Notes under the pieces: model-generated
What the model was told of the DNA's origin: nothing
The model's input: the letters and a program-made list of their open reading frames with translations, nothing else
Databases searched by the model: none
Shown here: positions 1 through 7,116 of the stretch, piece after piece
Position numbering within the stretch: the first letter of the stretch is position 1
How the letters are laid out: every line of letters begins with the position of its first letter
NCBI GenBank assembly: GCA_024231375.1
Contig: JAAEQP010000817.1
Location: 1-20,469, forward strand
Length of the DNA: 20,469 nt
Direction: 5' to 3'
Origin: a bacterium
GTDB taxonomy: Bacteria > Hydrogenedentota > Hydrogenedentia > Hydrogenedentiales > SLHB01
Made by a program: the position numbers and the translations under genes

Positions 1-213
1 AAGACGCCGGTGGCGTTGGCCGAGGACGACCTTGTGAAAAGGGCCAATGGCGCTATTGAGGCCGGTACGCTGAAGAACCGGGGGGGCGAATCCGTCGAGC
101 AGAAGATCGACGGGGGGCTGGTGCGCGAAGACAAGGCGTACATGTACGCCATCCGCGACGACATCCCCATCATGCTCATCGACGAGGCCATACCGCTCGA
201 CCAACTCAAATAG
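1..213 (+). CDS. Trm112-family small protein, C-terminal part (5' truncated by window edge)
   Basis: The frame is open from base 1 to the TAG at 211-213, so the true start lies outside the window. The visible 70 residues end in a stretch reading IRDDIPIMLIDEAIPL, which matches the conserved tail of bacterial Trm112/YcaR-like proteins (typically ...IRDGIPVMLIDEA). The middle segment (AGTLKNRGG, then KIDGGLVRED) fits a longer-loop variant of this family. Family members are small proteins, in part zinc-binding, and eukaryotic Trm112 activates methyltransferases; the bacterial role is mostly unassigned. The N-terminal cysteine region would lie upstream and cannot be checked. An internal ATG/GTG start is unlikely because the homologous region extends to the window edge. 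Confidence 0.72.
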   Translation, partial: KTPVALAEDDLVKRANGAIEAGTLKNRGGESVEQKIDGGLVREDKAYMYAIRDDIPIMLIDEAIPLDQLK

Positions 214-265
214 CGCCCCGCGAGGTACTTGCCGGGTCCTCCGTGGGGGCGGAGGGAGCAGCCGT

Positions 266-2257
266 ATGCCGGGTTTCACGCCCTACCTCAACGGGTACAG
301 CAATGCCCACGTCCAGCTCTGGGACTACCTCCGCCACAAGACGCTGACCGCGCTCAAGGAAGCGTCCGACGAGAAGGCGCGCGTGTCGAGCGCCGACGAA
401 GTGCGGAAGCGCGGCCGCCGAATCCGCCGCACGTTCATCGATTCGCTCGGGGGGTTACCCGACTGCGATGCCGAACTGAACGCGAAGACGGTGGGTGTGC
501 TGGACCGGGAGCCGTACCGGATCGAGAAGGTCGTCTTCGAGAGCCTGCCCCGGGTGTACGTCACGGCCCTGCTGTATGTGCCCACTCCCCTGCCCGGCCC
601 GGCCCCGAGCGTGCTGTTCCTGTGCGGCCACGGCCGCGAAGCCAAGGCCTATCCCGAATACCAGCGGGTGTGTCATGATCTCGCCTGCAACGGCTTTGTC
701 ACGCTCGCCATCGATCCCACCGGACAGGGGGAACGGGTCACCCACCTCGATCCGGACTCGGGCGTCATGGAGATACCCTGGGGCACGGCCGAACACTCGT
801 ATCAGGGGATTCAGTGCATTCTCGCCGGCACGAGCATCGCCCGGTATTTCCTGTACGACGCCTTGCGCGGCATCGACTACCTGCAATCGCGCGAAGAGGT
901 CGATCCGGAACGAATCGGCGTTACGGGCAACTCGGGCGGCGGCACGCAGACCAGCCTCGTCTGCATGTCGGGCGACGAACGCGTGAAGGCGGCCGTGCCT
1001 TGCACCTACGTGACGTCGCGTGAACACTACGTGCTGACCGGGCAGCCGCAAGACGCCGAGCAGATCCAGTTCGGCATGACCGTCAACGGCATCAATTTCG
1101 ACGACTTCTTCATCCCTTTCGCCCCGCGCCCGCTGCTCGTTGGCGCGGTCGACTCCGATTTCTTCCCGCCCGAGGGGACGGCCCTCACCATGGATCGCCT
1201 GACACGGTTGTACGACCTGTGCGGCTTCGACTATCTGGTGGGATGGCACATGGGACCCGGCTTGCATCAATACAGCAAGGAACTGCGCCAGGCCGCCGTG
1301 AACTGGTTCCGCATGCATCTGGCGGGCCTGGAGCCCGGTTTCACAACCCGCGATGATGAGGCATTCGAGATCCTGCCGGACAGCGCTCTGTGGTGCACGG
1401 CCAAAGGCCATGTCCCGACCGACTATCCGGACGCCCGGACACCCTATCACCTGAACCTGGATTGCATCGTCGACCGCCCCGAGGGCCGTGACGCGCGTGC
1501 ACTTCGCGAGGCGATGCTCGACGCCCTCGCCATCCGGGAACGGGTGGAAGAACCCGACGAACCTTTCCCCCGCCTTTTCGAACCGGAAACGGCCGATGGA
1601 CTTACCCGGCGCGCCCTGTTCTTCATCAGCGAACCCGGCATCGCGGTCTCCGGTTGCGTTGTGCATGCCGCGGACGCCCAGCCGAACACGGTCCATATCG
1701 TGCTCACCCCGTCCGGTACGCTTGATATGGAGGCCGCTGTGAAGGCGTCGCGCGATATCTTGGACCGGGCTGAGGCGCTGTTCGTGTTCGACGTCCGCGG
1801 AACCGGCGCCGTGAAGGCCGAGGCCATCAACGCCTTCGGTGAGGACTTCCCGGCATCCCTTTTCAATACGGAGAGTTGGATGGCCTTCCTGGCCTACTGC
1901 TTGAAGGACTGCCTTCTGGGCATGCGCGTATTCGATGTATTGCGCGCCGCGTTCGTCTTGCGGTCCTCTCTCGGCTTCGAGCGAGTCGGCCTTCACGCGA
2001 CAGAACTGGCCCCGGCCTTGTGGGGATACCTGGCGGCGGCGCTGGACACGTCCATCGACCCGGTCAGTGTTGATGGGCTCATCCCGTCGTTCGAGCAGAT
2101 CGTGCGCACGCAGCTCTACCGGACGGATTTCTCGCCGTCCTTGATGGTCCATGGAGTGTTGCGCCAGTTTGACTTACCCGATCTGGATCCACTGTTCGCC
2201 GGACGTGACGTGCGGGTTGTGCACGCACCGGTCCCGAATCGTGCCCAGGCGCGTTGA
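266..2257 (+). CDS. Tandem alpha/beta hydrolase (acetylxylan esterase / dienelactone-hydrolase-like), second half degenerate
   Basis: The ATG at 266 has a GGAGGG Shine-Dalgarno at 251-256; the product is 663 aa with no signal peptide, so probably cytoplasmic. Residues about 60-350 form an alpha/beta hydrolase domain. It has an oxyanion-type G-H-G at 121-123, a nucleophile elbow GNSGGG with Ser223, a likely acidic residue at Asp296 or Asp298, and a likely catalytic His334 in GPGLHQYS. This resembles the acetylxylan esterase/peptidase-like hydrolases common in Planctomycetes and related groups. Residues about 440-663 look like a second hydrolase fold (FVFDVRGTG at 506-514), but the elbow position reads GLHATE (from Gly575) with no Ser in a GxSxG context, so this half is probably non-catalytic. 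The substrate is unknown. It lies 52 bp after the Trm112 gene and 65 bp before glyA, and may be cotranscribed with either. Confidence 0.8.
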   Translation: MPGFTPYLNGYSNAHVQLWDYLRHKTLTALKEASDEKARVSSADEVRKRGRRIRRTFIDSLGGLPDCDAELNAKTVGVLDREPYRIEKVVFESLPRVYVTALLYVPTPLPGPAPSVLFLCGHGREAKAYPEYQRVCHDLACNGFVTLAIDPTGQGERVTHLDPDSGVMEIPWGTAEHSYQGIQCILAGTSIARYFLYDALRGIDYLQSREEVDPERIGVTGNSGGGTQTSLVCMSGDERVKAAVPCTYVTSREHYVLTGQPQDAEQIQFGMTVNGINFDDFFIPFAPRPLLVGAVDSDFFPPEGTALTMDRLTRLYDLCGFDYLVGWHMGPGLHQYSKELRQAAVNWFRMHLAGLEPGFTTRDDEAFEILPDSALWCTAKGHVPTDYPDARTPYHLNLDCIVDRPEGRDARALREAMLDALAIRERVEEPDEPFPRLFEPETADGLTRRALFFISEPGIAVSGCVVHAADAQPNTVHIVLTPSGTLDMEAAVKASRDILDRAEALFVFDVRGTGAVKAEAINAFGEDFPASLFNTESWMAFLAYCLKDCLLGMRVFDVLRAAFVLRSSLGFERVGLHATELAPALWGYLAAALDTSIDPVSVDGLIPSFEQIVRTQLYRTDFSPSLMVHGVLRQFDLPDLDPLFAGRDVRVVHAPVPNRAQAR

Positions 2258-2310
2258 TCCACTTCGCCCGAACGCGATACCATACGCGGGGCGGCGAAAA
2301 GAACCAGATA

Positions 2311-2325
2311 AGGAGAGATTCGGTG
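2311..2325 (+). promoter_or_regulatory. Shine-Dalgarno and GTG start deciding the glyA N-terminus
   Basis: AGGAGAG at 2311-2317 lies five bases before GTG 2323-2325. The frame is open upstream to an ATT/ATG-rich stretch overlapping the hydrolase stop, but those upstream residues (His/Arg-rich) do not look like SHMT. The GTG start gives an N-terminus of ordinary composition. The upstream extension is therefore rejected. Confidence 0.75.
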
Positions 2326-3849
2326 TCGAATTCCAGCGGATGCAGCGCTATCGCGGCGTATTTGGACAAGGTTGGTGCGGACAAGGCCGACCCGGGTTTC
2401 CTGGCCTATCTGGCCAGCCTGGAAACGGTGGCAGCCACGGCGCCGAACGTGGCGAAATCGACCGTTCAGGAACTGGCTGACCAGCGCGGCAATCTCAAAC
2501 TGATCGCCAGTGAGAACTACTGTTCCCTCGCCACGCAGCTTGCCATGGGCAACCTGTTGACGGACAAGTATGCCGAGGGATATCCGGGCCATCGCTTCTA
2601 CGCGGGATGCGACAACGTGGACGACATCGAAGCCTATGCGTGCGAACAGGCCTGCAAGCTGTTCGGATGCGATCATGCGTACGTACAGCCTCATAGCGGC
2701 GCCGATGCCAATCTCATCGCGTATTGGGCGATCTTGCAGACGCGCGTAGAGACTCCGGCCTTGGCGGAGATGGACGTGAAGGATCCGGCGAAGCTGTCGC
2801 AGGAAGATTGGAACGGCCTGCGTGCCAAACTGGGCAACCAACGCCTTCTGGGCATGGACTACTACTCGGGCGGACATCTGACGCACGGGTACCGGCACAA
2901 CATCTCGTCGATGATGTTCGACTCGTATACCTACGGTGTGAACCGCGAGACGGGACTGCTCGACTACGACGAACTGGAGCGCATGACGGATGACATCAAG
3001 CCGCTCATTCTGCTCGCCGGATACAGTGCCTACCCGCGCGCCATCGATTTCAAACGGCTCCGGGCCATGGCCGACAAGGTGGGCGCGGTGCTGATGGTAG
3101 ACATGGCGCACTTCGCGGGGCTGGTTGCGGGCGGCGTGTTTGAAGGCGACTACAACCCCATGACCCACGCGCATGTGGTGACGACGACGACGCACAAGAC
3201 GTTGCGCGGACCGCGCGGCGGCATGGTGCTGTGCGTCAAGGAGTTCGCGGAATCGGTCAACAAGGGGTGTCCGTTGGTGATCGGTGGTCCCCTGCCCCAT
3301 GTGATTGCCGCAAAGGCGGTGACGCTCACCGAAGCGAATTCCCCGGACTTCAAGGCCTACGCAGCGAACATCGCCGAGAACGCGCGCGCCTTGGCAGCGG
3401 CGTGTGTGGAGGAAGGTCTGGATCTGTCCACAGGTGGCACGGACAATCACCTCATGCTCATCAACGTGACGGGGTTCGGCATCACGGGCCGGCAGGCGGA
3501 GAGCGCGGTACGCGAGTGCGGCATCACGCTGAACCGCAATTCGTTGCCCTATGACGCGAACGGACCGTGGTATACGAGTGGACTCCGTATCGGCACACCC
3601 GCGTCCACCACGTTGGGGATGGGCGAGGCCGAGATGAAGGAGATCGCGGCGATTCTGAAGCTGGTGTTGTCGAATACGACGGCGAAGATTCAGAAGTCGG
3701 GCGCGAACGCGGGCAAGCCGAGCAAGGCGCGGTACGCGATCGACGATGCGGCGAAGGACGAGGCGCGCGCACGTATCACGGCGCTGTTGGACCGGTTCCC
3801 GGTGTACCCGGAACTGGATCTCCCTTTCCTGCAAGAGCATTTCGGTTAG
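2323..3849 (+). CDS. glyA: Serine hydroxymethyltransferase, long chlamydia-like form
   Basis: PLP enzyme interconverting serine plus tetrahydrofolate with glycine plus 5,10-methylene-THF, the main cytosolic source of one-carbon units. The product is 508 aa, against about 417 for E. coli GlyA. Landmarks are the LIASENY motif early on, the GADANL and SGGHLTHG regions, DMAHFAGL, and the PLP-binding Lys292 in TTTTHKTLRGPRGG. Extra length lies in the N-terminus, in an insertion between the GADANL and SGGHLTHG motifs, and in a C-terminal stretch before a closing segment FPVYPELDLP. The same layout is what I recall for Chlamydia trachomatis GlyA. The start is the GTG with strong SD. An intrinsic terminator follows 11 bases after the stop, so transcription probably ends here. 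Confidence 0.96.
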   Translation: MSNSSGCSAIAAYLDKVGADKADPGFLAYLASLETVAATAPNVAKSTVQELADQRGNLKLIASENYCSLATQLAMGNLLTDKYAEGYPGHRFYAGCDNVDDIEAYACEQACKLFGCDHAYVQPHSGADANLIAYWAILQTRVETPALAEMDVKDPAKLSQEDWNGLRAKLGNQRLLGMDYYSGGHLTHGYRHNISSMMFDSYTYGVNRETGLLDYDELERMTDDIKPLILLAGYSAYPRAIDFKRLRAMADKVGAVLMVDMAHFAGLVAGGVFEGDYNPMTHAHVVTTTTHKTLRGPRGGMVLCVKEFAESVNKGCPLVIGGPLPHVIAAKAVTLTEANSPDFKAYAANIAENARALAAACVEEGLDLSTGGTDNHLMLINVTGFGITGRQAESAVRECGITLNRNSLPYDANGPWYTSGLRIGTPASTTLGMGEAEMKEIAAILKLVLSNTTAKIQKSGANAGKPSKARYAIDDAAKDEARARITALLDRFPVYPELDLPFLQEHFG

Positions 3850-3860
3850 TTGACTTTGAG

Positions 3861-3898
3861 CCGGGATGTCTGCGTTTGTGCGGGCATCCCGGTTTTCT
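3861..3898 (+). terminator. Rho-independent terminator after glyA
   Basis: A 13-bp stem (3861-3873 with 3880-3892, three G-U pairs, otherwise Watson-Crick) encloses a 6-base loop GTTTGT and is followed directly by TTTTCTGT. It starts 11 bases after the glyA stop and precedes the next ATG by about 50 bases, so it separates glyA from the UroD-family gene. Confidence 0.88.
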
Positions 3899-3947
3899 GT
3901 ATCCGGGCGGTTGTTCGGGCGGTACCGAATCCACAACAAGGTGGGCC

Positions 3948-5084
3948 ATGACAGACCTCGATCGCTTCATCGCGTGCATGGAATACGGGCCGTGCGACCG
4001 CCGGCCCAATCACGAACTGGGGGTCTGGCCTCAGACGCGGAAACGGTGGCTCGCGGAGAATGGCGCACACGTCGACGGGTTCGGGTGGGACTGGTTCGTG
4101 GACGAGGCCGATCTCGGCCTGGATCGACGCGAGTATGTGCCGGTGAACTACGGGTTCTTCCCGCCTTACGAACACAAGGTCCTCGAAGAAACCGACGAGT
4201 ACGAAGTTGTGCAGAGCGGTCTGGGAATCGTCACGCGGGCGCTGAAGGCGGGCACGGTCGACGGCGGGCGCGCGTCGATGGACCAGCACCTGAGTCATCC
4301 AGTTGCGACGCCGAATGATTGGCCGGACGTGAAGCGCCGCTTGGAGGCGGCCATCCCTGCACGATACCCCGTCGATCTGGACGACCAGGTGGCGCGATGG
4401 CGCACACGGGATTTCCCGCTGGTGTTAGGCAGGAACTGCGCGGCCAACGGATTCTACTGGCGGGCGCGTGAATTCATGGGCACGGAAGCGCTGTCGACGG
4501 CGTTCTACGAATACCCGAACATGGTCCACGACATGATGGAGCATTTCGCCAATTTCGTAATCGAGACCAGCCGTCCGGTCCTGGAACGGATCGACGTGGA
4601 GTACTTCGCGCTGAACGAGGATTTCGCGATGAAGTCGGGCCCCCTGCTTGGGCCGGAGTTGTTTCGCGAGTTCATATTTCCACGGCTCAAACGGATGGTC
4701 GAGTTCTTCAAGAGCCACGGTACCAGGTATTTCGTGGTGGATTCGGACGGCGACCCGACGGTTCTGGTTCCGCTACTGATGGACGCGGGCGTGGACGTGG
4801 TGTGGCCCATCGAACGCGCGGCCAACGTGAGTCCTCAGGGGTGGCGCAAACGGTTTGGGAAGTCGTTGCTGTTGTGGGGTGGTGTGGACAAGCGGGAGTT
4901 GGCGAAGGGACCGGACGCCATTCGCGCGCATCTGCGCGAATTCGTCCCGCTCATCGAAGAGGGCGGCTTCATCCCAACGGTGGACCATACCGTGCCGCCC
5001 GATATCTCGTGGGACAACTTCCGGTACTACATGGACTGCAAACGTGCGCTGCTGGCGGGGGACTTCGGGGCGCTTGAGGCGTAG
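3948..5084 (+). CDS. Uroporphyrinogen decarboxylase (UroD)-family protein, probably not heme biosynthetic
   Basis: The product is 378 aa from ATG 3948; the SD is weak and close (AAGGTGGG 3938-3945). The C-terminal half follows the UroD/MtaA fold pattern: a block around 251-289 (YFVVDSDGDP, then a D-A-G-V-D-V-V-W-P-I-E stretch), a W-G-G-V-D strand at 320-324, and a closing G-F-I-P-T-V-D-H-T-V-P-P-D at 340-352. The N-terminal arginine-rich substrate region of true HemE is not recognisable. In corrinoid methyltransferases of the family (MtaA-like) the equivalent block carries an H-x-C-G zinc site; here it is DSDGD (265-269), so neither classical activity is assured. It is followed by a methyltransferase and a secreted kelch protein in the same orientation. 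Family assignment is firm; the reaction is unknown. Confidence 0.82.
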   Translation: MTDLDRFIACMEYGPCDRRPNHELGVWPQTRKRWLAENGAHVDGFGWDWFVDEADLGLDRREYVPVNYGFFPPYEHKVLEETDEYEVVQSGLGIVTRALKAGTVDGGRASMDQHLSHPVATPNDWPDVKRRLEAAIPARYPVDLDDQVARWRTRDFPLVLGRNCAANGFYWRAREFMGTEALSTAFYEYPNMVHDMMEHFANFVIETSRPVLERIDVEYFALNEDFAMKSGPLLGPELFREFIFPRLKRMVEFFKSHGTRYFVVDSDGDPTVLVPLLMDAGVDVVWPIERAANVSPQGWRKRFGKSLLLWGGVDKRELAKGPDAIRAHLREFVPLIEEGGFIPTVDHTVPPDISWDNFRYYMDCKRALLAGDFGALEA

Positions 5085-5091
5085 GGACCCG

Positions 5092-5102
5092 CCCCCCCCC
5101 CC
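5092..5102 (+). repeat. Homopolymer run of 11 C
   Basis: Eleven consecutive C lie between the UroD-family stop (5082-5084) and the methyltransferase SD/start (5131). The tract is intergenic, so length changes would alter spacing and not reading frame. Confidence 0.95.
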
Positions 5103-5130
5103 GATTGGCGCGGAGTTGGAGCTACGTGGC

Positions 5131-5889
5131 ATGGACGACCTGCTGAGACAACAACGGCGGTACATGGATGAGGAATGGGCCCCGAGCCCGTGGATGGACC
5201 GCCGTCTGCTGACGCCGATGGCCGACTATGCGTGGCATTCCAGTCTACTGGCGGCTCGTGCGCATCTTCCTGACGACCTGGCCGGCATCTCCATGTTGAT
5301 CCTCAGTTGCGGACAAGGCGTCGACACGCACTTCTTTCAGGTGGAAGGCGCGGACGCCATCACGGTAACGGACATCTCTCCGCGGGTCCTGGACGTGGCG
5401 TCGGAGAGGTGTCCCGGCATTCGCGGGGTAATCGCCGATACGGAGCATCTCCCGTTCAAGGACGGGGCTTTCGATATCGTGGGGGTGCGCTCGGGACTCC
5501 ATCATCTTCGCGATCCCTATGCGGGCTTGCGCGATATGGCGCGCGTGGCGCGCGCGGCCTTCTTCTTCATTGAGCACCACCAGACAGGCCTGACGCCACT
5601 GCTTGTGAGGCTTGGAGTTCTGGAGGACAAGGAGGAAGAGGGCAACGAGGTATACCGTTTCGTTCGGGAAGAGGTCGCCGACGTGTTGAAGTCGCTTGGG
5701 GTGGCACGTTACACGATCCAAACCGCCTGGTTCCTGCAGGTCCCGCCGATCCTGCATCTTTCCAAGCGCATTCCGGGACGGTGGGCCGCCGGCCTGCTGC
5801 GTGGATTCGTTCGTCTTTTCAATGGGCTTTTCTGGCGCACCGGCAATTGCATCGTAACCGTGGCCCACAGAGTCCGACGAGAGGAGTAA
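5131..5889 (+). CDS. Class I SAM-dependent methyltransferase (Methyltransf_11/25-like)
   Basis: The 252-aa product starts at ATG 5131, with GGAG-like sequence at 5118-5121. The frame is open further upstream but only through the poly-C tract and the UroD gene, with no start codon near. Motif I is LILSCGQGVD (56-65, a variant of hxExGxG), the acidic end of strand 2 is Asp81 in TVTDISP, motif II is IADTEHLPF (101-109), and the next strand is FDIVGVRSGLHHL. These are standard for small-molecule methyltransferases of the UbiE/BioC type. The C-terminus has a basic and hydrophobic stretch (about 195-245) that may touch membrane or a lid substrate. The substrate cannot be read from sequence. It starts 46 bp after the UroD-family stop and ends 5 bp before the kelch start, so translational coupling with the kelch gene is likely. 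Confidence 0.85.
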   Translation: MDDLLRQQRRYMDEEWAPSPWMDRRLLTPMADYAWHSSLLAARAHLPDDLAGISMLILSCGQGVDTHFFQVEGADAITVTDISPRVLDVASERCPGIRGVIADTEHLPFKDGAFDIVGVRSGLHHLRDPYAGLRDMARVARAAFFFIEHHQTGLTPLLVRLGVLEDKEEEGNEVYRFVREEVADVLKSLGVARYTIQTAWFLQVPPILHLSKRIPGRWAAGLLRGFVRLFNGLFWRTGNCIVTVAHRVRREE

Positions 5890-5894
5890 GACTC

Positions 5895-7088
5895 ATGATG
5901 ATGGGTGCGGCCATTCTGATCGCTGTGGTGCTGCAAGGCGCGAATACTACTCCGGCTTCGCCGGCACCGCAACCGGAAGCCAATCTTGCTCCCGTGCTCC
6001 ACATCGACTGGACGCGCGGCCCGAACCTGCCGCAGGGGTTTCAAGACAGCGACGGCGGGATCGTCGGAGGGACGCTCATCACGCTGTGCGGGTTCTGCAG
6101 CGGACAGGAAAGCGACGTCAAGCCGGGACGTTATCCCCGGGGCTTCTTCGACATGGCGTGGGGATTGGACTTGGCGAATCGGGACGCGGGTTGGCGCGCG
6201 CTGCCGGCATTTCCGGGAGCGCCGCGGCAGGAGAACTTCGCGATCGTCGTGGACGACGCGCTGTATTGCTGGGGCGGATTCAGCTATTCGCAACCGTACT
6301 GCTACGCCGACGGGTGGCGCTTGACGAAGACGGAGGGCGCCTGGCGTTACGACACATTGCCCGATCTGCCCACGCCGCTGTGTAGCAGCGGGATTGCCGC
6401 AATTGGTGCGCGCATCTATGTGATGGGAGGCGCGGACTACAACGCGCAGGGGTTCTTCACGGCCGCCGACCGCAACGGCGAACACCAAGGCCTCGGTTCG
6501 CGACTGTACGTGATCGACACGCATGCGATAGAGGCCGGTTGGCAGCGGCTTCCGGATTGTCCGGGCACGCCGCGCTGGATTCCGGCGACGGCCGCGGTGG
6601 GCGGGAAGCTGTACGTGGTGGGTGGCGCCACGGGCAGTCCGTATACCACGGTGGTGGACAATTGGGTGTACGATCCGGCCCTCGGCATGTGGTCTCGCAT
6701 TCGCGACTTGCCCATCGCGAGCGGGAACTTCCCTTCGGGCGCCATCGCGTACGAGGACCGCTACGTCCTTCTCATCGGCGGCTACCAGTATGACGCGGTA
6801 ACCAACCCGGACGGTACAACACGCGCTCCTTACGGCACGCCCCAACGGGCCAACGGCGAGGGCGCGTACTTCAACGACGTATCTGTGTACGACACCGAAC
6901 GCGATCTGTTCGGCCGCGCGGACTCCCTGCCAATCAACAACAACTTGCCCATGGCCGTCGTCCGGGGTGACGAAGTGTTCCTGATTGGCGGGGAGACAGG
7001 TGGCGGTGTGGTGGAAGGCGAGTGGTACGGGCACCATCCTGACCTGCTGCTCATCGGCAAGATCACGGAAGCGCCGCGGACCGAGTAA
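5895..7088 (+). CDS. Secreted kelch-repeat beta-propeller protein
   Basis: The 397-aa product starts at one of three consecutive ATGs (5895, 5898, 5901); GAGGAG at 5881-5886, overlapping the end of the methyltransferase gene, is the SD. Residues about 4-21 (AAILIAVVLQGANTTPASPA) read as a signal peptide with a short or absent basic n-region, followed by a Pro/Ala-rich linker. Kelch strands with the diagnostic double glycine occur at least five times (YCWGG, YVMGG, YVVGG, LLIGG, FLIGG), each followed by a W or Y-x-P block. A degenerate N-terminal strand may complete a six-bladed propeller. Bacterial kelch proteins include N-acetylneuraminate epimerase and carbohydrate-handling proteins, but no specific catalytic signature was recognised. 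The gene converges on the minus-strand coiled-coil/MshEN gene with only 28 bp between stops. Confidence 0.8.
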   Translation: MMMGAAILIAVVLQGANTTPASPAPQPEANLAPVLHIDWTRGPNLPQGFQDSDGGIVGGTLITLCGFCSGQESDVKPGRYPRGFFDMAWGLDLANRDAGWRALPAFPGAPRQENFAIVVDDALYCWGGFSYSQPYCYADGWRLTKTEGAWRYDTLPDLPTPLCSSGIAAIGARIYVMGGADYNAQGFFTAADRNGEHQGLGSRLYVIDTHAIEAGWQRLPDCPGTPRWIPATAAVGGKLYVVGGATGSPYTTVVDNWVYDPALGMWSRIRDLPIASGNFPSGAIAYEDRYVLLIGGYQYDAVTNPDGTTRAPYGTPQRANGEGAYFNDVSVYDTERDLFGRADSLPINNNLPMAVVRGDEVFLIGGETGGGVVEGEWYGHHPDLLLIGKITEAPRTE

Positions 7089-7116
7089 TCCCGTCTCAAA
7101 GCGAGGGCCGGACGCC

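Noticed and set aside
455..2152. 565-codon antisense frame across the hydrolase gene
   Set aside because: His/Arg/Gly-rich shadow translation without motifs; the plus-strand frame has catalytic motifs and an SD.
2254..2322. Upstream extension of glyA to an earlier in-frame codon
   Set aside because: Residues are not SHMT-like, no SD precedes them, and they overlap the hydrolase stop; GTG 2323 has a strong SD.
2116..3939. 607-codon antisense frame across glyA
   Set aside because: Arg/His-rich shadow translation; glyA on the other strand is unambiguous.
4855..5130. In-frame N-terminal extension of the methyltransferase into the UroD-family gene
   Set aside because: The extra residues are Trp/Arg/Cys-rich, overlap a well-conserved part of the UroD frame, and include the translated poly-C. 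The ATG at 5131 with a nearby SD gives a normal methyltransferase N-terminus.
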